From positions 1 to 64,000 of the forward strand of contig JAJEIQ010000055.1 of assembly GCA_022827905.1 (NCBI GenBank): a DNA stretch of 64,000 nt, read 5' to 3'. Source of the stretch: Pseudomonadales bacterium. GTDB lineage: Bacteria > Pseudomonadota > Gammaproteobacteria > Pseudomonadales > Azotimanducaceae. Position numbers and translations under genes: made by a program. The notes under the pieces are model-generated. The model was not told the origin of the DNA. It did not search any database and worked only from the letters and a program-made list of their open reading frames with translations. Below, piece by piece: positions 17,621 through 27,045 of this stretch (position 1 is its first letter; each line of letters opens with the position of its first letter).

Positions 17621-18010
17621 ATGAAATTTGTGCTGCTGCACCATTCGGCCTGCGAAGGTGGGCGATTCCACTACCGCATCGATCCCGCCGGTGGGGTCGA
17701 GAGCCTCTTGCCGGAATCGGAACGGGGCGCCCATGCGCGATCGATTGGCGTTGTGCTGTCTGGCGACTTCAACGTCACGAAACCCTCTGAAGCCCAGCTA
17801 GAAACGCTGCGCGGCCTGCTGCTGCAGATCAAGTTGCGCCACCCGGACATCACGGTCGGCGGCCACCGGCAGGTGCGCGGCGAACGGACCGACTGCCCTG
17901 GCCGGCGCTTCCCCTTGACCGCGCTGCGCAAATGGTCCGCCGATGGCCTCATTGAAGCGCGGGATGCCGCCTTTACCCACGCCGTGGAGCGGCAGTACGC
18001 CAATTCCTAA
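17621..18010 (+). CDS. N-acetylmuramoyl-L-alanine amidase, PGRP-type, minimal
   Basis: A 129-residue protein with the core of the amidase_2/PGRP fold: LLHHSA near the N-terminus, a GVVLSGDFN strand, GGHRQV, and RTDCPGRRFP near the end. These give the His-His-Cys zinc ligand set. At 129 residues it is shorter than most amidases and has no signal peptide or binding domain, so it may act in the cytoplasm on recycled muropeptides or on another amide (inference). ATG 17621 starts directly before the first beta-strand; the upstream in-frame extension overlaps the divergent gene. Confidence 0.8.
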   Translation: MKFVLLHHSACEGGRFHYRIDPAGGVESLLPESERGAHARSIGVVLSGDFNVTKPSEAQLETLRGLLLQIKLRHPDITVGGHRQVRGERTDCPGRRFPLTALRKWSADGLIEARDAAFTHAVERQYANS

Positions 18011-18052
18011 CCTTCCGCACCCCCGAGCCTGAACTGCGGACGTAGCGCTGCG

Positions 18053-20536
18053 TTAGAAGCTCAACCGAACGCCAACCAGAAACCGTCTTCCGAACGATTC
18101 AGACTGGTTTGGATTCCATTTGGCTCCGGTGTAGCGATAGTCCGTCTCGTCCGTGACGTTGTTCACATCGACAATGATCGATGCTTGATATCCCGTCAAT
18201 TCGTAGAGGCTGTAGCGAAATGCAAGGTCAACGCGTTCTTGGGGCGCCCAGAAGATGCCATCGCCTAGATCAAACACCGCCCCGGTTTCCGTTTCGTCCT
18301 GCCAGGAGCTTCGGTAGCGATAGGTCACTCGGGCGGAGAAGCCGTAGTTCTCGTAGAACAGCGACAGGTTGTAGCTGGTGTCCGACTGCCCGGGCAGGTC
18401 ATACTTGAATCCGGAAGGCGCGGTGTACTCGGAGTCGATGAGCGAGAGGTTGGCTTCCACCCCGAAGCCGGAGATAAACCCTTCCATGTAGTTGTCCAAC
18501 CGGCCCGTGAAGGCGAATTCAACGCCTTGCAGCTTGCCGTCCTCGCCATTGCCGAACGCCTGCAAATCCCAGAGCTCGCCTGGAACGGCGGTGTCCGAGT
18601 AGATGCTGCCATCCACCTTTTCGTTGGATTCAGAGATGACGTTGTCAATTTCGCGATGGAACAGAGTCACCGAAAAGAGGCTGGCCTCAGCGAAGTACCA
18701 TTCGTAGGCCAAGTCGATTCCCCAGGATTCCTCCTGCTTGAGGAAGGGGTTGCCGCCGGTGATGGCGGTGCCGATTTCGCTGATGGAGGCAGCAGCCCGC
18801 GCCTCGATGTACGAGGGACGGCTTAGGCCCGTGGAGAAGGATGCGCGCACCTTCTGCTCGTCGTTGATGTCATAGTTCACGTGAACGCTCGGCAGCACGT
18901 TCGTGTAGCTTCGCTTGACGGCCAAGGGCTCGGATACGGCGCCGACCAGCCTCGAGCCGATCGTCTCGTACTCCGTGTCCTCAATGCGAACGCCGGCAAT
19001 CACGTTGCCCCATGCCATGTCGAACGTCTGCATGACATAGCCGGAGAGCAGCTTTTCGTCGATGGTGAGCAGTTCGTTTTCGGGGAAGTCCGATCGAGTG
19101 GCTCCGGTGGCCTCTAGACAGTCCCGCAGGCCACGGTTGTCGGCATAGAAGCCGCCGATGCCATTGTCCAACGTCGTTGACCAGGGCCCATCCACGTAAT
19201 CCGTCGCGGGGCAGCTTTCGAGGGGGTATGGTTTGGCGATCGTAGCGAGCGGAGCGCCGCCACCGGTGGCGCTTCGATCATCGAACTTGGCACCGAACTT
19301 CAACGTGCCCCAGCCATTTTCGCGGCTAACATCGACCTTGAATTGATCGTTGTCGGTGTAGAGCCCGCCCACGGCGTCCACCAGAAGATGGACTGCGTAT
19401 TCAACATCGGCCAGGTTTTCGTCAAAAGTGACGATAGGTTCTTGGGGGTCCGCTAGATCATAAAAGACATTGGACACCTGGCCGCCGCCGATGAAGTAGG
19501 GTATCGGAAGATAGGTATCGAAGGTGGTTTCGATGTTGCTGTAGCTGGCCTGCACATCCCAGTCGCCAAGAGGAATGTCCAACCCAAAGGTATTCACTTC
19601 CGTTTTGTTGACATAGGTGCCGTATTCAAGAAGACGCCGGATGCTTCCCCGTTCCGCAGTGCCGGTTTGAGCGGGGACACCACTGAGGTAAACACGAAAG
19701 TCGTTGCGTTGCTCGGAATCGGTGAACTTGGTGTTCAACGAATTGAAAAAAACCCTGCCGCCGTTCTCAAGGTAGTACTCCAAGGTTCCGCCATAAGCTT
19801 CGTCCTCCCTTTCGAGCTTGTAGTTTCGAAAGTCGATCCGGTTGGGCAGCAGGGCGCCTTCGGTGCCGCCGTAAGTGGGTTCACGATTGTCGGTGATCTG
19901 CTTGCGGTTGTTGTATGAGCCGTAAACCACCACCCCGAATCGGTCATCGGAATAGGAGAGCCGCAAATTTCCCTTGTCAATGCCGCCCCCGCCTAGGTTC
20001 TGTTCCCCGAGCCCGCCCTCCACGGAACCGGAAAACCCTTTGATGTCCGACGGGGAAAACGTCTTGATGTTGATGTATCCGGAGACGGATTCACCGGGCA
20101 TGTCGGGCGTTATCGCCTTGTTGGCCACAACCTGGGAGGTGATGACCGCGGGATAGGCGTCAAATCTCGGAATCCTCCCGTTCTCCACGCCGGGAATGCT
20201 GATTCCGTTGAAAGCCGTGGTGGTGTAGCGTTTTGGCGTTCCGCGAAAGCTGACATATCTGGCTTGCCCTTGGTCCCTTTCGATGGAGATGCCCGGAACA
20301 CGGCCAAGCGCATCGGCCAGATTCTGGTCCGGGAAACGGCCAATGGCATCTGCCGAGATGATGTCGGCCACGTTGTTTGCTGCGCGTTTGGCCTCAATGG
20401 CAGCCTGCTGGCTGGCCTTGATTGGCTTCGCCACAACTATCACTTCCTCGATGACTTGGGCCTGTAGCGGCCCCGCCGAAAAGAACGCCACAACGGACAA
20501 AACGGCGCATTGAACCAACCGTGGGTCAAGTTTCAT
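18053..20536 (-). CDS. TonB-dependent receptor (proteobacterial carbohydrate-type)
   Basis: An 827-residue outer-membrane receptor. The signal peptide is followed by VIEEVIVVAKPIK (TonB-box region), a plug with DALGRVPGISIERDQGQARYVSFRG, and a long barrel ending in VGVRLSF. The early motif RFPDQNLADALGRVPG and the PRFDAYP segment are typical of the Xanthomonas/Caulobacter-type family of receptors (TIGR01782-like) tied to polysaccharide or sugar import. The start is preceded by GGGGAGGAAATCAAC. The upstream region has an inverted repeat and a 12-G tract (see separate entries). Confidence 0.92.
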   Translation of the reverse strand: MKLDPRLVQCAVLSVVAFFSAGPLQAQVIEEVIVVAKPIKASQQAAIEAKRAANNVADIISADAIGRFPDQNLADALGRVPGISIERDQGQARYVSFRGTPKRYTTTAFNGISIPGVENGRIPRFDAYPAVITSQVVANKAITPDMPGESVSGYINIKTFSPSDIKGFSGSVEGGLGEQNLGGGGIDKGNLRLSYSDDRFGVVVYGSYNNRKQITDNREPTYGGTEGALLPNRIDFRNYKLEREDEAYGGTLEYYLENGGRVFFNSLNTKFTDSEQRNDFRVYLSGVPAQTGTAERGSIRRLLEYGTYVNKTEVNTFGLDIPLGDWDVQASYSNIETTFDTYLPIPYFIGGGQVSNVFYDLADPQEPIVTFDENLADVEYAVHLLVDAVGGLYTDNDQFKVDVSRENGWGTLKFGAKFDDRSATGGGAPLATIAKPYPLESCPATDYVDGPWSTTLDNGIGGFYADNRGLRDCLEATGATRSDFPENELLTIDEKLLSGYVMQTFDMAWGNVIAGVRIEDTEYETIGSRLVGAVSEPLAVKRSYTNVLPSVHVNYDINDEQKVRASFSTGLSRPSYIEARAAASISEIGTAITGGNPFLKQEESWGIDLAYEWYFAEASLFSVTLFHREIDNVISESNEKVDGSIYSDTAVPGELWDLQAFGNGEDGKLQGVEFAFTGRLDNYMEGFISGFGVEANLSLIDSEYTAPSGFKYDLPGQSDTSYNLSLFYENYGFSARVTYRYRSSWQDETETGAVFDLGDGIFWAPQERVDLAFRYSLYELTGYQASIIVDVNNVTDETDYRYTGAKWNPNQSESFGRRFLVGVRLSF

Positions 20537-20572
20537 GTTGATTTCCTCCCCTCAGGTCAACATAGGCTCCTA

Positions 20573-20596
20573 TTGCGGGGACCGGTCTCCCCGCAA
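20573..20596. promoter_or_regulatory. 8-bp inverted repeat upstream of TonB receptor
   Basis: TTGCGGGG and CCCCGCAA flank an ACCGGTCT centre that is itself partly palindromic. It lies 37-60 bp upstream of the receptor's start, where an operator would be expected, and downstream of cysH on the same strand. It could also be a weak terminator for cysH, but no T-tract follows. Confidence 0.4.
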
Positions 20597-20613
20597 GTGA
20601 GTATGCGCCGATT

Positions 20614-20625
20614 GGGGGGGGGGGG
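20614..20625. repeat. 12-G homopolymer tract
   Basis: A run of twelve G residues lies 78 bp upstream of the TonB receptor gene, between the inverted repeat and cysH. Homopolymer tracts of this length slip easily in replication and may vary promoter spacing. Confidence 0.85.
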
Positions 20626-20696
20626 TAAAGCTAATTCGTGTCGGCTAGCGTTACGCCATGAAGTGCACGCTGCTGCAACACTCGGCCGGCGTTTGC

Positions 20697-21413
20697 TCAG
20701 CCAACCATCTTGACCACGTTTTGGGCGTGCAGCCCGCACTCGCGCTTGGTGGTCTCCTCCCACCACCAGCGGCCGGTGCGTTCGTGCTCGTGGGGGCCGA
20801 TGGGGCGAGTGCAGGGTTGGCAGCCGATGGAGACGTAGCCTTGGTCGTGCAACTCGTTGTAGGGCACCTTGTGGGTGCGGATGTAGGCCCAAACATCCCG
20901 TGACGACCAGTCCGCCAAGGGGTTGAACTTGAGCAGCCGGTGCTCCCCCGTGGAGAAGGCCTTATCCTCCTGCTCCAAGGGAATGTCGGTTCGGGTGACG
21001 CTTTGGTCCTTGCGCTGGCCGGTGATCCAAGCGTCGAGTTCGCCGAGCTTGCGGCGCAGCGGCTCGATTTTGCGCACCGCGCAGCACTCGCCGTGGCCGT
21101 CCTTGTAGAAGCTGAACAGGCCCTTGGCACGGACCAAATCGGCGACAGCGGCGGGGGAGGGCATCAGCAGCTCAATGGCGATGCCGTAGTGTTCGCGCAC
21201 CTTCTCGAAGTAGGCGTAGGTCTCCGGGTGCAGCCGTCCCGTATCCAGCGAGAAGACATTGAAGTCGAGGCCTTCCCGATGCGCCATGTCGATCAGAACC
21301 ACGTCTTCGGCACCGCTGAAGGAGATGGCCACCCGCTCGCGGTCAAAGCGGCTGGCAATGTCCCGAAGCAGGTGCTGCGGCTCGGTGTAGGCGCTTGCCT
21401 GTTGGAAATCCAT
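20697..21413 (-). CDS. cysH: Phosphoadenylyl-sulfate / adenylyl-sulfate reductase
   Basis: Cytosolic enzyme reducing activated sulfate to sulfite in assimilation. It has 238 residues, with the PP-loop-like [14 protein letters not shown]. The cysteines C110-C111 (GECCAVRK) and C198/C201 (IGCQPC) fit the four-Cys [4Fe-4S] site of the APS-reductase type, and the C-terminal ECGLH carries the catalytic cysteine (C226). Substrate is therefore more likely APS than PAPS (from family knowledge). ATG 21413 was chosen over 21461 because GGAAGC precedes it. No other sulfur-assimilation gene is adjacent. Confidence 0.92.
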   Translation of the reverse strand: MDFQQASAYTEPQHLLRDIASRFDRERVAISFSGAEDVVLIDMAHREGLDFNVFSLDTGRLHPETYAYFEKVREHYGIAIELLMPSPAAVADLVRAKGLFSFYKDGHGECCAVRKIEPLRRKLGELDAWITGQRKDQSVTRTDIPLEQEDKAFSTGEHRLLKFNPLADWSSRDVWAYIRTHKVPYNELHDQGYVSIGCQPCTRPIGPHEHERTGRWWWEETTKRECGLHAQNVVKMVG

Positions 21414-21516
21414 GATTTGCTTCCGTCGTTGGCCTTCGGGAAAAAAGTCTAGCAATATCAATCTGCGCGATGAAAATACCCTCTTGGCATATGCTTAACT
21501 CACTGAGGAGACCTTG

Positions 21517-22116
21517 TTGAACATCCTGTGTTTGGACCTAGAAGGGGTGCTGATCCCTGAAATCTGGCAGGCGGTGGCGGAGCGCCCCGGTCTTGGCGAA
21601 CTGAACAAGACCACTCGTGACATTCCGGACTACGGCGAGCTGATGCGCTACCGCATGGACGTGCTGGCACGGGCGGACCTGCGCTTCTCGACCATTCGCA
21701 CGGTCATTGATGGCCTCGAACCGCTGCCGGGCGCCCGCGCCTTTCTCGATTGGGCGCGGCAGGACCGGCAGGTGATCATCGTCTCGGACACCTTCTATGA
21801 GTTCGCCAACCCGCTGATGGCCAAACTCGGCCACCCCACCCTGTTCTGCCACCACTTGGAAGTCCGGGATGATCGGATTGCCGGCTACCGCCTGCGCCAG
21901 CCCGACCCGAAGCGCAGCGTCGTCAAGGCATTGAAATCCTTGAACTTCCCGGTCATGGCGGCAGGTGATTCCTACAACGACATACCCATGCTGGAGGAAG
22001 CCGACCTAGGCGTTCTGTTCAGCGCTCCGGAGCGGGTGCGCCGCGAGCACCCGCAGTTCGCCGCCGCCGAAAACTACGGCGAACTGCAGGCATTGCTTGA
22101 TGAATCGCCGCAGTGA
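21517..22116 (+). CDS. thrH: Phosphoserine phosphatase / homoserine phosphotransferase ThrH
   Basis: HAD-superfamily enzyme of 199 residues. Motif I is CLDLEGVL, motif II VSDTFYEF, and motif III/IV is DPKR followed by AAGDSYNDIPML. The DLEGVL and PEIW start, with TTRDIPDY, are diagnostic of ThrH rather than SerB. It dephosphorylates phosphoserine and can transfer the phosphate to homoserine. The start codon is TTG, either 21514 or 21517. TTG 21517 gives the usual MNILCLDLEG N-terminus and a better spacing from GAGGAG (21504-21510). Confidence 0.92.
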   Translation: MNILCLDLEGVLIPEIWQAVAERPGLGELNKTTRDIPDYGELMRYRMDVLARADLRFSTIRTVIDGLEPLPGARAFLDWARQDRQVIIVSDTFYEFANPLMAKLGHPTLFCHHLEVRDDRIAGYRLRQPDPKRSVVKALKSLNFPVMAAGDSYNDIPMLEEADLGVLFSAPERVRREHPQFAAAENYGELQALLDESPQ

Positions 22117-22119
22117 CGG

Positions 22120-23733
22120 TCAGAACTGATTCATCGTGTTGGCCGCGCCGCCGGCCAGCAGGGCCTTCTCGCCTAGGAAGTACTCCTTGTGGTCGTCGCC
22201 GATGTTGGAGCCGGCCAGGTCCTGATGCTTGACCGCCGCCAGACCGCGGCGGATTTCGCGGCGCTGCACGCCCTCCACGTAGGCCAGCATGCCGGCATCG
22301 CCGAAGTAGCCCTCCGCCAGCACGTCCGTGCCGAGTGCGGTTTCGTGGTAGGTGGGCAAGGTGATTAGGTGGTGGAAAATGCCCGCCTCCTTGGCCGCGT
22401 CCCGCTGGAAGGCGGCGATGAGCTCGTCCGCTGCCGCCGCTAGAGGGGTGTCGTCGTACTCGGCGGCCATCAAGCCCTTGTCGACCACCGCCGGGTCGGG
22501 ATAGGCCGACACGTCCTTGCCTGCCTCCCGCCATTCGGCATAGACCTGCTCGCGAAATGCTAGGGTCCAGTTGAATGACGGCGAGTTGTTGTACACCAGC
22601 TTGGCCTGCGGGGCCTTTTCGCGCACCGCATCCACCAACCCCTTGATTTGCTTGAGGTTGGGGCGTTCGGTTTCGATCCAAAGCAAGTCAGCGCCGTGTT
22701 CCAGGCTGGTGACGCAATCCAGCACCACCCGATCGGAGCCAGTGTCCTCGCGAAAGGCGTAGAGGCCGTTGTCGAGACGCAGCGGGCGGCACAGCTTGCC
22801 GTTTTGGTGAATGGTGATGTCGCCGTCGCGCAGTTCCTCAAGGTCATGCACCTCGGTGGCCTCAAGGAAGCCGCAGTACTGGTCGCCGAGGTCGCCGGGT
22901 TCCTTGGATACCGGTATCTTCATCGTCAGGCCGGCCCCCAAGGAGTCGGTGCGGGCAACGATGATGCCGTTCTCGACGCCGAGTTCCAGGAAGGCGTAGC
23001 GCACCGCGTTCAGCTTGGAGACGAAGTCCTCGTGGGGCACCGTGACCTTGCCGGCCTGGTGGCCGCATTGCTTGGCGTCGGAGACTTGGTTCTCGATCTG
23101 GATGGCGCAGGCACCGGCTTCGATCATGCGCTTGGCCAGCAGATAGGTGGCCTCCTCGTTGCCGAAGCCGGCGTCGATGTCGGCGATCATGGGCACCACG
23201 TGGGTCTCGTAGCGGTCGATGCGCGAGAGCGCCTCCGCCACGTTGCCGCCTTGGGCGCGGGTCTCGTCGAGCGTCGTGAACAGATGCCGCAGCTCCCGGG
23301 CGTCGGCTTGGCGCAGGAAGGTGTAGATCTCCTCGATCAAGTCCGGCACCGAGGTCTTCTCGTGCATGCTCTGGTCGGGCAGCGGGCCGAAGCTGGAACG
23401 CAGCGCCGCCACCATCCAGCCGCTTAGGTAGATGTAGGACTTGTCCGTGGTTTGACGGTGCTTCTTGATCGACATCATCACCTGCTGGGCGGTGAAGCCG
23501 TGCCAGCAGCCGAGGGACTGGGTGTACTTGCCGGGGTCGTTGTCGTATTCGGCCATGTCCCGCCGCATGATGTCGGCGGTGTAGCGGGCGATGTCGAGGC
23601 CGGTGCGGAACCGGTTCTGCAGCCGCATGCGGACCACGTACTCCGGGTTGATTGCCCGCCAGCTCGGCTGGCTGATCAGTTCCTTCTTGACGTCCTCGAC
23701 CTGTTGCAGATAGTCGGAAAGATAGGCGGACAT
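22120..23733 (-). CDS. aceA: Isocitrate lyase, long form
   Basis: Glyoxylate-shunt enzyme cleaving isocitrate to succinate and glyoxylate, allowing growth on acetate or fatty acids. It has 537 residues, similar to the long isocitrate lyase of Pseudomonas. The active-site segment around KQCGH (the family KKCGH motif with Gln in place of the second Lys) is followed by a conserved ARTDS Mg/substrate region. ATG 23733 has AGGAGCAAAC upstream. It converges with thrH (3-bp gap). Malate synthase is not in the window. Confidence 0.92.
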   Translation of the reverse strand: MSAYLSDYLQQVEDVKKELISQPSWRAINPEYVVRMRLQNRFRTGLDIARYTADIMRRDMAEYDNDPGKYTQSLGCWHGFTAQQVMMSIKKHRQTTDKSYIYLSGWMVAALRSSFGPLPDQSMHEKTSVPDLIEEIYTFLRQADARELRHLFTTLDETRAQGGNVAEALSRIDRYETHVVPMIADIDAGFGNEEATYLLAKRMIEAGACAIQIENQVSDAKQCGHQAGKVTVPHEDFVSKLNAVRYAFLELGVENGIIVARTDSLGAGLTMKIPVSKEPGDLGDQYCGFLEATEVHDLEELRDGDITIHQNGKLCRPLRLDNGLYAFREDTGSDRVVLDCVTSLEHGADLLWIETERPNLKQIKGLVDAVREKAPQAKLVYNNSPSFNWTLAFREQVYAEWREAGKDVSAYPDPAVVDKGLMAAEYDDTPLAAAADELIAAFQRDAAKEAGIFHHLITLPTYHETALGTDVLAEGYFGDAGMLAYVEGVQRREIRRGLAAVKHQDLAGSNIGDDHKEYFLGEKALLAGGAANTMNQF

Positions 23734-23836
23734 GTTTGCTCCTGTTTGGTTTTGGCGAATGGGCGTTGGTTTGGGCACCGAACGGTGCAGGTGCGCAAAC
23801 TTATACCAAAACAACTGGAATGGGTGGATACTAATA

Positions 23837-23853
23837 GTTTCCAGAAAGGAAAC
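23837..23853. promoter_or_regulatory. 6-bp inverted repeat between purB and aceA
   Basis: GTTTCC-AGAAA-GGAAAC lies in the AT-rich 125-bp gap between purB's stop and aceA's start. It may be an operator for aceA or a weak terminator for purB. There is no poly-T run. Confidence 0.35.
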
Positions 23854-23858
23854 AAAGT

Positions 23859-25223
23859 TTAGTCGGTCAGTCGCTTGGCCAGTCCGATGTAGGTTTCGGG
23901 CTTGAGCTGCGCCAATTCACGCCGGGCGTCGCTGGGCAGATCAAGCGCATTCAGCAACCCGGCGAACCCCTCGGCGTCCAGCTGCCGCCCCCGGGTGGCC
24001 GCCTTGAGCCGTTCATAGGGCTCTGCCATGCCGTGCTTGCGCATCAGGGTCTGCACGGCCTCCGCCAGCACCTCCCAGTTGTCCGCCAAGTCCGTTTCGA
24101 TGCGCGCCCGGTTTATCGACAGCTTCGAGAGGCCCTTGTTCGCCGATTGGTAGGCAATGCTGCTGTGGGCCAAGGCCGTGCCCATGTTGCGCAGCACGGT
24201 GGAATCGGACAGGTCGCGCTGCCAGCGGGACACCGGCAGCTTCTCCGCCATGTGGCCGAGCAGGGCGTTGGCGACGCCGAGGTTGCCCTCCGCGTTCTCG
24301 AAGTCGATGGGATTGACCTTGTGCGGCATGGTGGAGGAGCCGGTTTCGCCCGCCACCTGGCGCTGCCCGAAGTAGTCGATGGCGATGTAGGCCCAGAGGT
24401 CGCGCACCAAGTCCAACAGCACGGTGTTGAAGCGCATGAAGGCGTGGAACAGCGCCGCCAAGCCGTCGTGGGGCTCAATTTGGGTGGTCAGGGGGTTGTG
24501 GGCCAAGCCGAGTCCGGTGACGAAACGCTCGCTGACGGCGGGCCAATCGATGTTCGGATAGGCCGCCGCATGGGCGTTGAAGTTGCCGACCGCACCGTTC
24601 AGCTTGCCCGTCAGCGGCAATGCGCTTAAGGCGTTGAGCGCCTTGGAGAGACGGGCGCTGAACACCTTAAGCTCCTTGGCCAAGGTGGTGGGCGACGCCG
24701 GCTGGCCGTGGGTTCGGGCCAGCATGGGCAGGTCGCCCGCTTGCCCCGCCAGCCCATCGATGGCCCCGATGAGGCCCTGCATTTCGGGTTCGAGCGCCTC
24801 GCGCGCGGCCTTGAGCATCAGCGCATGGGCGAGATTGTTGATGTCTTCGGAGGTGCAGGCGAAGTGGACGAACTCAATGTGCGGCGCCAGCCCCTCGATC
24901 CGGCCGATGCGCTCCTTGACGAAGTACTCCACCGCTTTCACGTCGTGATTGGTGGTGGCCTCCAAGGCCTTGACGCGCTCGGCGTCTGCCACGGAGAAGT
25001 CGGCATGCAGGGCTCGCACAGCCTTGTCGGCGGCTGGCGAGAGGGGCGGCAGCTCCGCCACCTCGGACAGGGCCGCCAATGCGGCGAACCACTCGCACTC
25101 GACTTGAACGCGGCAGCGGATCAAGCCGTATTCGCTGAATATGGGCGCCAGCGCCTCGGTCTTGGCTCGGTAGCGTCCGTCAATGGCGCCAATGGCGGTA
25201 AGCGGGTTCAAGCTGCTGTTCAC
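23859..25223 (-). CDS. purB: Adenylosuccinate lyase
   Basis: Purine-biosynthesis enzyme (SAICAR and adenylosuccinate cleavage), 454 residues. The fumarase/aspartase-superfamily signature SSTMPHKVNPIDFENAEGN is present, as are the TSEDINN and ARTHGQPASPTT motifs. The start is GTG 25223, preceded by AAGAGGAAA; a longer frame to 25313 would overlap hflD. It overlaps hflD by four bases (25220-25223) and forms the operon mnmA-hflD-purB known from Enterobacteria and other gammaproteobacteria. Confidence 0.95.
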   Translation of the reverse strand: MNSSLNPLTAIGAIDGRYRAKTEALAPIFSEYGLIRCRVQVECEWFAALAALSEVAELPPLSPAADKAVRALHADFSVADAERVKALEATTNHDVKAVEYFVKERIGRIEGLAPHIEFVHFACTSEDINNLAHALMLKAAREALEPEMQGLIGAIDGLAGQAGDLPMLARTHGQPASPTTLAKELKVFSARLSKALNALSALPLTGKLNGAVGNFNAHAAAYPNIDWPAVSERFVTGLGLAHNPLTTQIEPHDGLAALFHAFMRFNTVLLDLVRDLWAYIAIDYFGQRQVAGETGSSTMPHKVNPIDFENAEGNLGVANALLGHMAEKLPVSRWQRDLSDSTVLRNMGTALAHSSIAYQSANKGLSKLSINRARIETDLADNWEVLAEAVQTLMRKHGMAEPYERLKAATRGRQLDAEGFAGLLNALDLPSDARRELAQLKPETYIGLAKRLTD

Positions 25224-25873
25224 GCGAGTTTCCTCTTGAGTGCATCCAGGCTCGCCAGCGCCTTGCGGCGTCCCACGATCAGTTGCCAGCGGCGTCCCCC
25301 GAGTTGCCGCCACAACCAGGCGAAGCGCACCGCCGCCAGCAGCAGCGCCCGGATGCGCGCCGCGACTTGGGGCTGCTTCAGGGCATTCGGGTCGCCGCTC
25401 ACTTGAATGCGTTTGCCGAGCCGGCCGATGGTTTCTTGGTAGGCCTCATCCAAGGCGAGCAGCAGGGCCGCATCGCGGGGCGCATTGGCCAAGGCGCGCA
25501 AGCGTTGGCTCAAATGCCCGGCAATCCGGTCCTCGCGTTTGAGCAGCGTTGCGAGTTCCATCACGGCGAAAGCGTAGTTGAGCAGCCGCAGCGCATTGCG
25601 CTCACCGGCGATGGCGCTCGCCGCCGTCTCGATGCCGTTCCGGTAGCGGACGGGTGGTGCAAAGACCGCGGCCAGGCTGTCTGCATCGATGGCGAACAGC
25701 GGCACCAAAAGATGTTCGATGTTTGCGAGGGGTTCCCCCTCGCGCTCCCGGCTAAGGGCTTCGTTTGCAAGGGGCCCATCACCACTTCCGCGCCCTTCGG
25801 CGGTGCTCTGCATTTCGGCCAGCGCCTCGAATAGGGCGGCCAACGCCAGGGAACGGCAATCGAGGTTAGTCAT
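25220..25873 (-). CDS. hflD: HflD-like high-frequency lysogenization protein homologue
   Basis: A 217-residue DUF489/HflD-family protein. The C-terminal part with GKRIQVSGDPNALKQPQVAARIRALLLAAVRFAWLW is the diagnostic block. Length and position between mnmA and purB match the family. In E. coli HflD affects lambda lysogenization, but its normal role is unknown, so this does not imply prophage. ATG 25873 was selected because the longer frame extends inside mnmA. It overlaps mnmA by eight bases. Confidence 0.88.
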   Translation of the reverse strand: MTNLDCRSLALAALFEALAEMQSTAEGRGSGDGPLANEALSREREGEPLANIEHLLVPLFAIDADSLAAVFAPPVRYRNGIETAASAIAGERNALRLLNYAFAVMELATLLKREDRIAGHLSQRLRALANAPRDAALLLALDEAYQETIGRLGKRIQVSGDPNALKQPQVAARIRALLLAAVRFAWLWRQLGGRRWQLIVGRRKALASLDALKRKLA

Positions 25874-26981
25874 GGGGGGCGCGCTCGGCGTCGAAGTTGC
25901 CGAATGACTCGATGACGCCGCCGCCCAGGCAGATGTCGCCGTCGTACAAGCAGACGTACTGGCCCGGCGTGATGGCTCGCTGCGGCGCATCGAAGCGCAC
26001 CGTCACGCAACCTGGTTCATCGGCGGACACCCAAGCGTCCTGGTCCGGCTGGCGGTGGCGCACCTTGGCCGTGCAGCGCAGCGGCAGGGACGGCGGCTCG
26101 CCGAGCCAATTGAGGCTGCTGGCGGTCAGCCAATCGTTCTTGAGCGCGGCCGGATCCTGGGTGACGATGAGGCGGTTGGCCGCCATGTCCTTGTCGAGCA
26201 CGTACCAGGGCGCTTCCTTGCGCCCGGCAAGCCCGCCCACCGCCAACCCCTGTCGTTGGCCGCGGGTGTAGTAGGGCAGGCCAATGTGTTCGCCCACCGT
26301 CTTGCCGTCCTCATCCACCATGGGGCCCGGATTATGCGGCAGGTAGCGGTTGAGAAAGTCGCGGAAGCGCCGCTCGCCGATGAAGCAGATGCCGGTGGAG
26401 TCCTTCTTGGCGTGATTGTGGAACCCCTGCTGGCGGGCGATTCGGCGCACTTCGGTCTTTTTCAGCTCACCCAAGGGAAAAACGGCGGTGGACAACTGGT
26501 CGATGTTGAGTGCCTGCAGAAAGTAGCTTTGGTCCTTGGCGGCGTCGATGCCCTTGAGCAGCTTGAGGCGACCGCCATACTCGGCGATGCGGGCGTAGTG
26601 TCCGGTGGCGGTTTGGTCGGCGCCGAGCGCTTCCGCGTAGCGGGCGAACTGCTTGAACTTGATTTCCCGGTTGCAGAGCACGTCCGGGTTCGGCGTGCGT
26701 CCGGCCTCGTACTCCCGCAGGAAGGCGCTGAAGACGTCATCCCAGTATTCCGCGGCAAAGTTGGCCGTGTGCAATTCGATGCCGATCCGCTCGCATACCC
26801 GGGCGGCGTCTTCCAGGTCCTGCTTGGCGGTGCAGTAGGGCTCGCCGTCGTCCTCGTCCCAATTTTTCATGAACAGCCCGGACACGCGATGGCCTTGCTG
26901 CTTGAGCAGCAGCGCGGCCACCGACGAATCGACGCCGCCGGACAGGCCGACGATGATGTGATTGCTTTCGGGGGAGGACAC
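25866..26981 (-). CDS. mnmA: tRNA-specific 2-thiouridylase
   Basis: Forms 2-thiouridine at position 34 of tRNA(Lys/Glu/Gln). It has 371 residues with the PP-loop SGGVDSS at 14-20. The catalytic cysteines are in the PDVLCNREIKF and STGICFIGER segments, and GQRQGL and FDAPQRAITPGQ lie near the C-terminus. First gene of the mnmA-hflD-purB operon. Its upstream region is shared with moaC (divergent) and is filled by short repeats. Confidence 0.96.
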   Translation of the reverse strand: MSSPESNHIIVGLSGGVDSSVAALLLKQQGHRVSGLFMKNWDEDDGEPYCTAKQDLEDAARVCERIGIELHTANFAAEYWDDVFSAFLREYEAGRTPNPDVLCNREIKFKQFARYAEALGADQTATGHYARIAEYGGRLKLLKGIDAAKDQSYFLQALNIDQLSTAVFPLGELKKTEVRRIARQQGFHNHAKKDSTGICFIGERRFRDFLNRYLPHNPGPMVDEDGKTVGEHIGLPYYTRGQRQGLAVGGLAGRKEAPWYVLDKDMAANRLIVTQDPAALKNDWLTASSLNWLGEPPSLPLRCTAKVRHRQPDQDAWVSADEPGCVTVRFDAPQRAITPGQYVCLYDGDICLGGGVIESFGNFDAERAPHD

Positions 26982-27045
26982 GGCAATGCTCGGACTTTAC
27001 CACTCTCAACGCTCGATTGCACATGAGAGGAACCACGGGACAGCA

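Noticed and set aside
25220-25873. Prophage because of the HflD 'lysogenization' label
   Set aside because: HflD is a standard chromosomal partner of mnmA and purB.
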